Below, one piece after another: positions 1-8,867 of a DNA stretch of 41,741 nucleotides; the stretch's first letter is position 1, and each line of letters starts with the position of its first letter. The notes beneath the pieces are model-generated. The model was not told where the DNA came from. It saw only the letters and a program-made list of their open reading frames with translations, and did not search any database. Origin of the DNA: an uncultured Gammaproteobacteria bacterium (GTDB lineage Bacteria; Pseudomonadota; Gammaproteobacteria; Coxiellales; Coxiellaceae); the NCBI GenBank assembly GCA_902581285.1, contig CACHNP010000014.1, positions 1 to 41,741 of the forward strand, in the 5' to 3' direction. The position numbers were made by a program, and so were the translations under genes.

Positions 1-2275
1 TGCTGGGCTGCAAGGGAAAAACGTGCTTCAACCTATGGGTTGGGATGCTTTTGGTTTACCTGCCGAAAACGCAGCGATAAAACACAAACTTCCACCAGCA
101 CAGTGGACACAAAAAAACATCAAAAAAATGCGCAAACAGTTACAACAGCTGGGGCTGGCTTATGACTGGTCTCGCGAGATCAGTACATGTGAGCCAGACT
201 ATTACCGCTGGGAACAGTGGTTATTTGTTCAACTCTTCAAGAAAGGACTGGTCTACAAAAAAAACTCAATAGTAAACTGGGACCCTGTCGATAAAACCGT
301 GCTGGCTAATGAACAGGTACAAGATGGTCGAGGCTGGCGTTCTGGCGCACTGGTAGAACGAAGGGAGATCCCTCAATGGTTCTTTAAAATCACTGACTAC
401 GCAGAAGAACTACTCAATGACCTGGATAAACTTGACGGCTGGCCAGAGCAAGTACGCCAAATGCAAAAACACTGGATCGGTCGATCAGAAGGGTCTTCAA
501 TACGTTTCACAGTCATCAAACAACCTGACAACCCGATAACAATTTTCACAACCCGCCCTGACACACTCATGGGAACAACGTACCTAGCAATCGCACTTGA
601 GCACCCTCTAGCCAAAATTGCTGCAGAGACAGACATCACATTAGCGAAATCAATTAAAAAGCTGAAAAAAAGTAAAGTCTCAGAAGCAGAGATAGCGACT
701 CAAGAAAAAGCCGGTGTCAAAACCAGCTTCATTGCAATCCACCCAGTGACAAAAAAACACATTCCAGTTTGGATAACCAACTACGTCTTGATGGAATACG
801 GTACTGGCGCAACAATGGGTGTACCGGGTCACGATCAACGGGATTTTGAATTTGCTAAAAAGTATGACATCGACATCAAAACTGTCGTTACTCCTACAAA
901 ACAAAGCCAAGATAACGAAGAACTGACGCAAGCATACACAGAACCAGGTATACTAATAAACTCTGGCGAATTCGACAACTTAAAGACTAAAAAAGCAAAG
1001 AAGGCGATAACAGACCGCCTCATTGAGCTTGGGCAAGGTAAGAGCGAAGTGACTTACCGTCTGCGTGACTGGGGAGTATCCAGACAGCGCTATTGGGGAA
1101 CACCGATACCCATCATTTACTGCCAAGACTGCGGCACCATACCGGTACCAGAGTCAGATTTACCCGTTACACTTCCAACTGACTTGATCCCCGACGGAAA
1201 AGCATCTCCACTAACCAAAAACAGCTCATTTTATAAAGTCACCTGTCCCGAGTGTGGCAAAACCGCAAAAAGAGAAACGGATACCATGGATACATTTGTA
1301 GAATCGTCATGGTACTATGCCCGCTATTGTTGTAGCGAACAAGACAAAAGCATGCTAGATGATCGCGCTAAATACTGGACTCCAGTCGATCAGTATGTCG
1401 GTGGAATTGAACATGCGGTTATGCACTTACTGTACGCTAGGTTCATGCACAAAGTTTTGAGGGATGAAGGTCTTGTCAACACAAACGAGCCGTTCTTAAA
1501 CCTACTGACACAAGGAATGGTACTGAAAGACGGTGCAAAAATGTCTAAATCAAAAGGCAATACCGTATCACCGCAGTCCATGATTAAACGATATGGATGT
1601 GACGCAGTCCGTTTTTTTATCATCTTTGCAGCACCGCCAGAACAAGATTTAGAGTGGTCTGACACCGGAATTGATGGCGCCTATCGCTTTTTAAGAAAAC
1701 TGTGGCAATTTGCCCATGAACATAAAAATAGCATAATAGAACTCAATAACTCTAATCAAACTTTTATTACTCAGTACGAAGAAAGCTCTGAAAAACAGAT
1801 CCACTGCCAGATACATCAACAACTGAAAAAAATCAGTTATGACATGGAGAGGCAACAATTCAATACCGTTGCTTCAGGAGCCATGAAACTGCTCAATATA
1901 GCAAACACCATCAACCCTCAGCTTGACCACTCAGCCAACCTGGCTCACGAAGTAATGAGCATTCTTCTACGTGTACTCAACCCAATAACACCGCACCTCT
2001 GCCATGCCCTGTGGAATTCACTTGAGTTTGAAGGGAACATTCATGAATCAAAGTGGCCCAAGGTTAATCCAAAAGCCTTAATCCAAGACGAAATTGAAAT
2101 GATCATCCAAGTCAATGGAAAAAAAAGAACAACTATTACCGTCAAAGCAGATGACACGGAAGAAACAATTGAAGACTTAGTTAAAGAGAACAAACGCATA
2201 CAAGAATGCATTGCCGATAAAAAAATCAAACGATGCATCATTGTTCCGAAACGCCTAGTCAATATTGTTGTGTAA
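1..2275 (+). CDS. leuS: leucyl-tRNA synthetase, 5' end outside window
   Basis: Charges tRNA-Leu with leucine in the cytoplasm and edits mischarged products. The reading frame is open from the first base (codons begin at base 2), so the annotated-looking GTG at 23 is an internal Val: the visible start AGLQGKNVLQPMGWDAFGLP matches the LeuRS segment that follows the HIGH motif, which therefore lies outside. About 757 codons are present against roughly 860 in E. coli. Visible landmarks are the editing-domain TTRPDT threonine-rich motif, GTGATMGVPGHDQRDFEFA, two CxxC pairs (CQDC and CPEC) of the zinc/leucine-specific region, DTMDTFVESSWYYARY, and KMSKS at 1538-1552. The C-terminal anticodon-binding part ends normally. 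lptE follows after 14 bases, as in many gammaproteobacteria, so the two are probably cotranscribed. Identity is certain. Confidence 0.97.
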   Translation, partial: AGLQGKNVLQPMGWDAFGLPAENAAIKHKLPPAQWTQKNIKKMRKQLQQLGLAYDWSREISTCEPDYYRWEQWLFVQLFKKGLVYKKNSIVNWDPVDKTVLANEQVQDGRGWRSGALVERREIPQWFFKITDYAEELLNDLDKLDGWPEQVRQMQKHWIGRSEGSSIRFTVIKQPDNPITIFTTRPDTLMGTTYLAIALEHPLAKIAAETDITLAKSIKKLKKSKVSEAEIATQEKAGVKTSFIAIHPVTKKHIPVWITNYVLMEYGTGATMGVPGHDQRDFEFAKKYDIDIKTVVTPTKQSQDNEELTQAYTEPGILINSGEFDNLKTKKAKKAITDRLIELGQGKSEVTYRLRDWGVSRQRYWGTPIPIIYCQDCGTIPVPESDLPVTLPTDLIPDGKASPLTKNSSFYKVTCPECGKTAKRETDTMDTFVESSWYYARYCCSEQDKSMLDDRAKYWTPVDQYVGGIEHAVMHLLYARFMHKVLRDEGLVNTNEPFLNLLTQGMVLKDGAKMSKSKGNTVSPQSMIKRYGCDAVRFFIIFAAPPEQDLEWSDTGIDGAYRFLRKLWQFAHEHKNSIIELNNSNQTFITQYEESSEKQIHCQIHQQLKKISYDMERQQFNTVASGAMKLLNIANTINPQLDHSANLAHEVMSILLRVLNPITPHLCHALWNSLEFEGNIHESKWPKVNPKALIQDEIEMIIQVNGKKRTTITVKADDTEETIEDLVKENKRIQECIADKKIKRCIIVPKRLVNIVV

Positions 2276-2289
2276 CACAAGGGTAACTC

Positions 2290-2730
2290 ATGAAACGTCT
2301 CCTACCAATGTTTCTCATTCTACTTCTAGCTGGCTGCGGCTTTCATCTACGCCAAGCAAGCAGTAACAAAACGCAAATCATTGGTGATGATAACACCTTA
2401 ACAACCTCTCTTGTTGCCATGCTAGGGAGCGATGCTGCAAACAACCCTTCTTACAGCGTCACACTCACCGACTACAAAGTGATTAACCAATCTATTAACT
2501 TTATAAACAACAGCACACCCAGCACCGGTGTTGCGGCAATATCCATAGCAGCCATCCTTAAGCAGCATAAGAAAAAAATTGCCGAAAAAACATTCACGAT
2601 CACATCAACTCAAATCCTGAACGCCAACTACAGCTACCACCCTCACCCCGCTCCAATTCTACTTACATATATGCAAAAAAGACTAAGTCATGAAATTTAC
2701 TATTGGATCAAGACCAATGAAAAAAAGTAA
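2290..2730 (+). CDS. lptE: LPS-assembly lipoprotein LptE
   Basis: Outer-membrane lipoprotein that plugs the LptD barrel during the last step of lipopolysaccharide export. The 146-aa product begins with a lipoprotein signal peptide and a lipobox LAGC (Cys16), followed directly by GFHLR, the sequence that typically opens mature LptE. The remainder is poorly conserved, as is usual in this family, and somewhat shorter than the E. coli protein (193 aa). The start is ATG with an AAGGG ribosome site. It sits between leuS and holA, its classic position, 14 bases after leuS and 15 bases before holA. Presence of the gene implies that the organism makes an LPS outer leaflet. Confidence 0.92.
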   Translation: MKRLLPMFLILLLAGCGFHLRQASSNKTQIIGDDNTLTTSLVAMLGSDAANNPSYSVTLTDYKVINQSINFINNSTPSTGVAAISIAAILKQHKKKIAEKTFTITSTQILNANYSYHPHPAPILLTYMQKRLSHEIYYWIKTNEKK

Positions 2731-2745
2731 CGTTACAGGCAGAAT

Positions 2746-3756
2746 ATGCAGTTAAATTACAAACAATTCAAAAGCAAAACAAACAGGCCCATATCACCAA
2801 TAACCATTTTAACTGGAGACGAACCCCTACTATTACAAGAATCTCGCCAGCTCATCTTCAAGCAAGCAAAAAAAGATGGCTTCACAAGTCGAGACATCGT
2901 CTTTGCCGACCATCAGTTCAAAACAGAGCAACTAGAAGAGCTCACAGAATCAATGTCACTATTCGCAAACAAAAGAGTCATTGATATTCGACAACAAACA
3001 AGTAAATTACCAACTTCATTTTACACCTGGCTAAAAAAGTACAGCGAAAAAACAAACCCGGACATCATCATTGTCATCAGCATACCCAAACTAACTCCAT
3101 CACAAAAAAAAGCCAAATGGTTTACATCTGTAGATAAGACAGCAACCATTGTTACTATCTGGCCTATATCAGCAAACGAGCTACCTCAATGGATTTCTCT
3201 GAATTTTAAAGAGAAAAACAAAACAGCGGACCAACAGGCCATACTGATGCTAGCGCATTTTACTGAGGGTAACTTGCTAGCAACGCATCAAGCGATAAAC
3301 AAAGCCTGTATCACTGCAAATGGAAATCACGTCACATTAAATGAAGTAAAGCAAGTTATCCACGACAGCGCCCGCTTTACCGTGTTTGATTTTATTGAAT
3401 TTGCTTTGCTAGGTCATAGCAGAAAATGCTTGAGGATACTGAACCAACTTAAACTAAGTGGTACAGAACCCACTCTCGTGTTATGGGCACTATCCAAGGA
3501 AATCCGATTAATGCAAGAAATACAATTTCTAAAGCAACAGAACATGCGCTACCAGACCATAATACAGAAACAATGGAAATCAAGACAAAAAAGTATAGGC
3601 GAAGCGGCATCACGATTATCACTAAACAGCTGCCACGACATGATGAAGCTGTGTCACCAAGCAGATAAGAGCATAAAAGGCTTATCAACCCAGGACTGCT
3701 GGCTGATATTAGAAAAAATCACACTACTACTAAGCAAACATCCAACCACGGCATAA
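2746..3756 (+). CDS. holA: DNA polymerase III subunit delta
   Basis: Delta subunit of the DNA polymerase III clamp loader, which opens the beta clamp. The product is 336 aa, close to the usual ~340. The N-terminus has TGDEPLLLQESRQLIF, matching the conserved G(N/D)(D/E)PLLLQES segment of HolA; the middle has ITILTGDEP followed by the ATPase-like fold without a functional P-loop, and the C-terminal third carries the helical collar (KSIKGLSTQDCWLILEKITLLLS). It is the third gene of the leuS-lptE-holA run. In most gammaproteobacteria nadD and then rsfS follow; here the strand switches instead and holA converges on purU with only 5 bases between the stop codons and no visible hairpin terminator. 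Confidence 0.94.
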   Translation: MQLNYKQFKSKTNRPISPITILTGDEPLLLQESRQLIFKQAKKDGFTSRDIVFADHQFKTEQLEELTESMSLFANKRVIDIRQQTSKLPTSFYTWLKKYSEKTNPDIIIVISIPKLTPSQKKAKWFTSVDKTATIVTIWPISANELPQWISLNFKEKNKTADQQAILMLAHFTEGNLLATHQAINKACITANGNHVTLNEVKQVIHDSARFTVFDFIEFALLGHSRKCLRILNQLKLSGTEPTLVLWALSKEIRLMQEIQFLKQQNMRYQTIIQKQWKSRQKSIGEAASRLSLNSCHDMMKLCHQADKSIKGLSTQDCWLILEKITLLLSKHPTTA

Positions 3757-3761
3757 CAATG

Positions 3762-4616
3762 CTATTTTCTAAAAACTACAGTTTTAGATTTGTCAATAAA
3801 AACCCGTCGCTCTAAGTGATACTTAACCGCTTTTGCCAATGTTTGCGATTCGATGTCTCGCCCAAGGGACACCAAATCATCAACAGAACATGCGTGATTA
3901 ACTCGCGTCACCTCTTGCTCAATAATAGGACCCTCATCCAAATCAGCTGTTACGTAATGTGCTGTTGCGCCGATTAACTTAACACCGTTAACATGCGCCT
4001 GATGATACGGTTTAGCGCCCTTAAAGCTGGGTAAAAACGAGTGATGAATATTAATGATGCGACCTTGATAAGAAGCACAGAAGGCAGAAGACAAAATCTG
4101 CATATATCGAGCCAAGATAATTAACTCCGCACCAGAGGATTCATAAATAGAACTAATTTTGGACTCAGCAAGCTCCTTAGCATCTTTAGCAACGGGATTA
4201 AAATAAAACGGGACTTTATACCAGTGACAAATAGATTCAACATCACGATGGTTTGAAATAACACCAACCACTTCCATATCCAATGCCCCAGCATGAGAAC
4301 GGTATAATAAGTCTCTTAGGCAATGATCCTGCTTTGAAGCCAAAATCAAGACTTTTGGACGCTTGGAGACAGAGTGTATTTGCCAAGAAAGTTGCAACTC
4401 CTCAGCAATGACTGAAAATAAAGAAGAAAAAACACTCGAATCGCAGCCATTTGAGGCTGTAAAACGAGTTCGCATAAAAAAGTAGCCCGTTGAACGATCA
4501 CCGAAATGCGAGGACTCCTCAATGAAGTATTGCTGTGATGACAAAAATCCAGAAACCGCAGAAACGATACCGACTTTATCGTTACAAGAAATTGTCAAAA
4601 TAAACGAATCAGCCAC
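3762..4616 (-). CDS. purU: formyltetrahydrofolate deformylase
   Basis: Hydrolyses 10-formyl-tetrahydrofolate to formate and tetrahydrofolate, balancing one-carbon pools for purine synthesis. From the chosen start, an ACT-type domain (residues ~1-85, ILTISCNDKVGIVSAVSGFL) is followed by a formyltransferase fold with IINIHHSFLPSFKGAKPYHQA and GATAHYVTADLDEGPIIEQ, containing the catalytic Asn/His/Asp set of the family. I chose the GTG at 4616 (284 aa; E. coli 280), because it follows a GGGGG ribosome site, aligns with family N-termini and lies ~35 bases downstream of a good promoter. The longer TTG start at 4658 has no ribosome site and would overlap the -10 box. The gene is placed unusually, between holA and rsfS, on the opposite strand. 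Confidence 0.93.
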   Translation of the reverse strand: MADSFILTISCNDKVGIVSAVSGFLSSQQYFIEESSHFGDRSTGYFFMRTRFTASNGCDSSVFSSLFSVIAEELQLSWQIHSVSKRPKVLILASKQDHCLRDLLYRSHAGALDMEVVGVISNHRDVESICHWYKVPFYFNPVAKDAKELAESKISSIYESSGAELIILARYMQILSSAFCASYQGRIINIHHSFLPSFKGAKPYHQAHVNGVKLIGATAHYVTADLDEGPIIEQEVTRVNHACSVDDLVSLGRDIESQTLAKAVKYHLERRVFIDKSKTVVFRK

Positions 4617-4657
4617 TGTGCCCCCAAGAAAGTTTAAACCAAAAGTGCTCGCGTGCA

Positions 4658-4687
4658 ATTATGTCATAAAACCAAGGTATGTGTAAA
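4658..4687 (-). promoter_or_regulatory. sigma70-type promoter for purU
   Basis: On the minus strand TTTACA (4687-4682) is followed by an 18-base spacer and CATAAT (4663-4658), each five of six matches to the consensus boxes. The predicted transcript would begin around 4651, leaving a ~35-base leader before the GTG at 4616. This supports the shorter purU start. It is a sequence-based call only. Confidence 0.6.
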
Positions 4688-4821
4688 AAGGAAAATGACA
4701 GCAAAGCCCACATAACGGGCAATAAAAAAAACAACCTGCCTCATAAATGAACAATCTAAAGCACACCCAGAGCAGAAAACCCATCGCAAGCCCCACAGTT
4801 TATTTCACCCGTCGCCGACGA

Positions 4822-6396
4822 TTACTGCAACGTCAAACTTTGCTGACAATCACGAATATAACCTACAAGCTCTTTAGAGTGGGTATTAAACTCGCGCGCT
4901 TTATAAAAATAATCCAAAGCCTGTTTTGGCTCCCCAGCCTCCAGGTGACAATAGCCTAAATTAAAATACAACTCGTAACTCTCTTCAAAATACTCGGCAG
5001 AACGTAGATACAACTTAATTGCCTCTTTATAAAACCCCACTTCTTGATAATAAACTGCAATACTAAAAAGCGAATCGGAAACACCAGGCACATAATAAAA
5101 ATTATCAGCCATTTTCTTCATATTTCTATTAAGATAATCCAACACATCCTGATCAGCATCATCCACTAAATCACTTAGACGATCCGACGCCGTGTCTAAA
5201 ATAGCAGGATCCCAATGGCTCAACGCCATCATTGACGCAATAGATTCCAGGCCGGAAGTAGCAACCGTATCTTCAAAATGATCAAATAGGTGATAATAGT
5301 GACCAGGGCAATAGTGATCTAACATATCATCAACTGACCGCGTCATCGTTGGTAAATCCTTAGTATCAATCCCCATGCAAAACACACCGGTAGCAAATGA
5401 ATCAAATGGCTCTTGCATTCTTGCCCAGCCACCTTGAACTCTAAAATACTCCGCAATAGCATGATAATTTACCATTAAAGAAAAGCTACCATGGACATCC
5501 AGTTCTGGTGGATCGATGTCATTTAGTTCCTCAGTTGAAACATAACCTTTATCAGAAGACAACAACAGTAGTTTACCCGATGACAATTTCGACAAAGCAT
5601 CAAGACACTTCAGGCCTGCAATAGGAAAATGCAAGTAAGTATCATCTAAGTCCGTCACATAATTATTTAAGACTGCATCTATAACGGCATGTTGATAATA
5701 ATTTTTTGCGATATCCTTATTCTCATAAACCAGTTTGATATCTTTTATATCAGCATCGGTGGAATTGACAACCGCGGTATCGTCTTTTGCGCGAACAGAT
5801 ACACGAGTCTCAAGGATCGCTTGATTCGACACGTTAAACACATCAATTAAAACAGAATCAAACAAGTAGTTTCCAAAGACAATCAACGGCGTTACAACAC
5901 TGTTATCAACTAATGTAACACCTCGATTCTCAAGCTTGATAAACTCATCTTTTTCTAAATCAAACAAAGCAAAATCCAGCATACCAGAAGAAACATAGGG
6001 CTCCAAAGCCTGATGTTTTTTCCAATAAGAAACATTATTCGAAGTGAAGTCAGTCATTATATAACATATTTGTACGTGCTCAGCGCCCCATTTCTTTTGA
6101 TACTCGGTTAAATATTTGAGAACGTAATAGCTGAATTGTCCCGTGCCCGTACCAAGCTCCACAAGGTAAAACGTCTCACCAACCCAATCTGGGTTGTGCT
6201 TCAGGCAGTCCAGGCAAAAGGAGAGCACAATCTTTGCATACTGAGCAGCTATCAACGGATTACTGGTAATATAAAACGGCACTTGATCTGCCCATGCATC
6301 TATCCCAACATTATCATAATATTGCCTCTGCATTGACCAGATTAGCGAATCAGAAAAACGAACTGAATCAACACCCATACCACTTACATCAGACAT
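4822..6396 (-). CDS. SAM-dependent methyltransferase-like protein with C-terminal TPRs
   Basis: A 524-aa cytoplasmic protein. Residues ~90-240 contain a class I methyltransferase-like core: VELGTGTGQFSYYVLKYL (glycine-rich SAM loop), an acidic residue after the second strand (CYIMTDFTSNN) and VFGNYLFDSVLID, which resembles the NxxFDxxP segment of the NDUFAF7/COG1565 methyltransferases. Residues ~430-520 contain two to three TPR units (AIKLYLRSAEYFEESYELYFNLGYCHLEAGEPKQALDYFYKA, discontinuous citation of the pattern). The target is unknown. I start at 6396, where AAAGGTGG lies 8 bases upstream and a consensus -10 lies ~25 bases further; the longest frame would begin upstream of that promoter. 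It is divergent from rsfS and occupies the place normally taken by nadD. The methyltransferase assignment is good, the exact family less so. Confidence 0.72.
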   Translation of the reverse strand: MSDVSGMGVDSVRFSDSLIWSMQRQYYDNVGIDAWADQVPFYITSNPLIAAQYAKIVLSFCLDCLKHNPDWVGETFYLVELGTGTGQFSYYVLKYLTEYQKKWGAEHVQICYIMTDFTSNNVSYWKKHQALEPYVSSGMLDFALFDLEKDEFIKLENRGVTLVDNSVVTPLIVFGNYLFDSVLIDVFNVSNQAILETRVSVRAKDDTAVVNSTDADIKDIKLVYENKDIAKNYYQHAVIDAVLNNYVTDLDDTYLHFPIAGLKCLDALSKLSSGKLLLLSSDKGYVSTEELNDIDPPELDVHGSFSLMVNYHAIAEYFRVQGGWARMQEPFDSFATGVFCMGIDTKDLPTMTRSVDDMLDHYCPGHYYHLFDHFEDTVATSGLESIASMMALSHWDPAILDTASDRLSDLVDDADQDVLDYLNRNMKKMADNFYYVPGVSDSLFSIAVYYQEVGFYKEAIKLYLRSAEYFEESYELYFNLGYCHLEAGEPKQALDYFYKAREFNTHSKELVGYIRDCQQSLTLQ

Positions 6397-6426
6397 TTGA
6401 TAAACCACCTTTGAAATAAAAACAAC

Positions 6427-6456
6427 ATTATACGCCACCTCCAGGAAAAAAGGCAA
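6427..6456 (-). promoter_or_regulatory. sigma70-type promoter for the methyltransferase-TPR gene
   Basis: Minus-strand TTGCCT (6456-6451), an 18-base spacer and a perfect TATAAT (6432-6427). The predicted start of transcription is near 6420 and the chosen ATG is at 6396, with a strong AGGTGG ribosome site between. This fixes the start codon downstream of 6420. Confidence 0.6.
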
Positions 6457-6491
6457 TAACCACAGCGAGTTACACATTGACAGATAAAAGT

Positions 6492-6505
6492 TGCGCACTA
6501 GCGCA
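6492..6505. repeat. short inverted repeat between divergent genes
   Basis: TGCGC-acta-GCGCA lies in the 155-base gap between the divergent methyltransferase and rsfS genes. It overlaps a weak candidate rsfS -35 (TTGCGC 6491-6496, 18-base spacer, TACTAT 6515-6520), so it could be an operator. No regulator is indicated. Confidence 0.35.
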
Positions 6506-6551
6506 GAAGTGGAGTACTATTACGCGCACAGACACAATAAGAGGCATGTAA

Positions 6552-6884
6552 ATGAACACGACTGAAATAGAACATGAATTGATCAATGCAAAGGCAATTG
6601 CCCCTGTCATCATTGACGTTAGACACTTAACGACCATCACTGACAGCATCATTGTATGCTCTGCAAGTTCCACCAGGCACGCTCAAACGCTTTCTGACAA
6701 GATCACGCGCATCGGAAAGAAAAATGGATTGAAAGAAATACACGTAGAAGGACAAGAACAAGGTGACTGGATCTTAGTTGAAATAGGTGATTGTATTGTG
6801 CACATCTTCACTGAAGAAAAGCGTGAGTATTATGATATCGAGAAGCTATGGAGCATCAGACCAAATGACGAAAAAGAAATATAA
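6552..6884 (+). CDS. rsfS: ribosomal silencing factor RsfS
   Basis: Binds ribosomal protein uL14 and blocks subunit joining when nutrients are scarce. The 110-aa product (E. coli 105) matches the family throughout: IAPVIIDVRHLTTITDSIIVCSA, STRHAQTLSDKI, the VEGQEQGDWILVEIGDCIVHIF core and REYYDIEKLW near the end. An AGAGG site lies 7 bases before the ATG. In relatives rsfS follows nadD and precedes rlmH; here nadD is not upstream and rlmH is not downstream, and mrdA follows after a 132-base gap. Identification is firm. Confidence 0.94.
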   Translation: MNTTEIEHELINAKAIAPVIIDVRHLTTITDSIIVCSASSTRHAQTLSDKITRIGKKNGLKEIHVEGQEQGDWILVEIGDCIVHIFTEEKREYYDIEKLWSIRPNDEKEI

Positions 6885-7016
6885 ATTATATTTTAAAATC
6901 GATTAGCCACTTATCAGCAAATACTTTCAGCGAAACAATATTAATGTTATGCTGTCAGCGTACTATGGTAACCCCGTCATTTCATCGATGCCCCATTGTG
7001 ATTATTGAGCGCAATC

Positions 7017-8867
7017 ATGCCAAATAGAAATTTTGTAAGAAACCATCATCAAGAAACGATTCTCTTTAAAAAAAGAGCCTTTTTTTTAATCGCTACCACT
7101 GCAACTATTTTATTCATTGTATTTTTTAAACTGTTCAGCCTGCAAGTTATCCAACATAAAAATTTCTCAACCGAGTCACAAAAGAACCTCATAGCACTAA
7201 TCCCACTCACACCAAATCGAGGCCTGATATACGATAGCAACGGTACTATTCTTGCAAAGAATATCCCCAGCTTCACACTTTCACTGGTGCCCTACAAAGT
7301 AAAAAACATTAGCAAAACAATTGAATCACTTAAAAAGCTGATTCCAATCAACCCAAGAGAGGTCAAGCTTTTTGAAAGAAGCCTACACCAACACAGAAAC
7401 TTCGATCTCATACCGATCAAAAACAACCTAACCGAAGAGCAGGCGGATTTATTCTATGTTAATCGATACCAATTTCCTGGTGTGACAATCGAGACCAAAC
7501 TCAAGCGCCAATACCCTTTTTCAAATAGCCTAAGCCCGATTTTAGGCTATGTAGGACGAATCAATCAGCGGGACTTGGTTCAAGTTGACAAAAAAAACTA
7601 CCAAGCCACTCAATATATCGGTAAAGTCGGCATTGAAAAGTACTATGAAAAAAAATTACATGGCACCATTGGCTATGCCATAGCAGAAATTAATGCAGCA
7701 GGTCAAGTCATTCGATACCTCAAAAGAACACCACCTATTAATGGGCAAAATTTAACCCTAAGCATTGATAATAGAATTGAAAAACTTGCCTACAAACTGA
7801 TGAAAAAAAACGAAGGCGCGCTGGTTGCTATTAACCCGAACAATGGCGAAATAATAGCAATGGTGAGCACACCAAGCTACGACCCAAATCTATTCGTTAA
7901 TGGAATCACAACCAAAGCCTACCAGCAGCTAACAAATGACCCTAACCACCCACTATTCAATCGAGACATCAGGGGTCTTTATTCTCCAGGATCAACCGTA
8001 AAACCATTTATCGCCTATTACGCACTCGCCAATGGTATTTTAAATTCACAAGACACTATTGTTGACCCTGGCTGGTTTAAATTACCTCACACCAAGCACA
8101 TCTTTCATGACTGGAAACGCAATGGACACGGTGTGGTCAATGTGACTAAAGCAATTACCGTTTCATGTGATACCTTCTTTTATAACTTAGCGTCCAAATT
8201 GGGTATTTCCCGCCTGGATGAGGCGCTAGCTGAATTTGGTTTTGGTGCATCAACTCACGTCGATTTAGGCGAAGAACTAGCCGGCAACTTACCAACACCA
8301 ATAAGCAACCCAGGACACCCAGCCCATTGGTATACAGGAAACACGATCGAAATCGGCATCGGTCAAGGCGCATTAACAACCACGCCACTAGCACTTGCGG
8401 TTTCAACAACCGTTCTAGCGAACAAAGGTGTATTAATACGCCCTCACCTTCTCGTCAAATCAACCCAGCCTAATACTAAAAAAGTGATGATCACACCCAT
8501 CTCTAAAACAACCGTGTTTAACATTGATCAAAACGCATGGTCCACGGTAACCGACGCCATGCAAAAAGTCATTTCATCACCGCATGGCACAGCAATTCAC
8601 TTTGGGAAAAACGCACGCTATTCTGTGGCGGGAAAAACAGGAACGGTACAAATGTATGCCAAAAGACGTTTTCATTATAAAACAACAAAAACAGTACCAA
8701 AAGAATTACGAAACAACCATTTATTCATTACATTTGCCCCTGTTAACCACCCCGCTATCGTTGTCGCCATCGTGGTTGAACACGGAGAAGATGCGGACGG
8801 CATTGCAAGACATATTATCGATCGCTATCTACAACTACACCCAACCCAATCAGGTATGAAATCATGA
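7017..8867 (+). CDS. mrdA: peptidoglycan D,D-transpeptidase PBP2
   Basis: Class B penicillin-binding protein that crosslinks side-wall peptidoglycan as partner of RodA in the elongasome. The 616-aa product (E. coli 633) has a short cytoplasmic tail and one N-terminal membrane anchor (AFFLIATTATILFIVFF), the pedestal region with NRGLIYDSNG, and the transpeptidase motifs: SxxK with the nucleophile Ser326 (GSTVKPF), SCD at 383-385 and KTG at 540-542 (AGKTGTVQ). I prefer ATG 7017; a TTG at 7005 in frame is possible but neither has a strong ribosome site. It overlaps mrdB by four bases (ATGA), indicating translational coupling. Presence of mrdA and mrdB implies a rod or elongating cell. Confidence 0.96.
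   Translation: MPNRNFVRNHHQETILFKKRAFFLIATTATILFIVFFKLFSLQVIQHKNFSTESQKNLIALIPLTPNRGLIYDSNGTILAKNIPSFTLSLVPYKVKNISKTIESLKKLIPINPREVKLFERSLHQHRNFDLIPIKNNLTEEQADLFYVNRYQFPGVTIETKLKRQYPFSNSLSPILGYVGRINQRDLVQVDKKNYQATQYIGKVGIEKYYEKKLHGTIGYAIAEINAAGQVIRYLKRTPPINGQNLTLSIDNRIEKLAYKLMKKNEGALVAINPNNGEIIAMVSTPSYDPNLFVNGITTKAYQQLTNDPNHPLFNRDIRGLYSPGSTVKPFIAYYALANGILNSQDTIVDPGWFKLPHTKHIFHDWKRNGHGVVNVTKAITVSCDTFFYNLASKLGISRLDEALAEFGFGASTHVDLGEELAGNLPTPISNPGHPAHWYTGNTIEIGIGQGALTTTPLALAVSTTVLANKGVLIRPHLLVKSTQPNTKKVMITPISKTTVFNIDQNAWSTVTDAMQKVISSPHGTAIHFGKNARYSVAGKTGTVQMYAKRRFHYKTTKTVPKELRNNHLFITFAPVNHPAIVVAIVVEHGEDADGIARHIIDRYLQLHPTQSGMKS

Noticed and set aside
23-25. GTG at 23 as the leuS start
   Set aside because: The in-frame codons before it encode the conserved LGKN-type segment that precedes VLQPxGWDAFG in LeuRS, so the gene continues upstream of the window.
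4706-4720. GCCC-N7-GGGC hairpin as terminator of the methyltransferase-TPR gene
   Set aside because: The stem is only 4 bp, and on the minus strand the T-run comes before, not after, the hairpin.
4747-4959. Small plus-strand frame overlapping the end of the methyltransferase-TPR gene
   Set aside because: Two thirds of it is antisense to the TPR region; composition is Arg/Thr-rich shadow type and no ribosome site precedes it.
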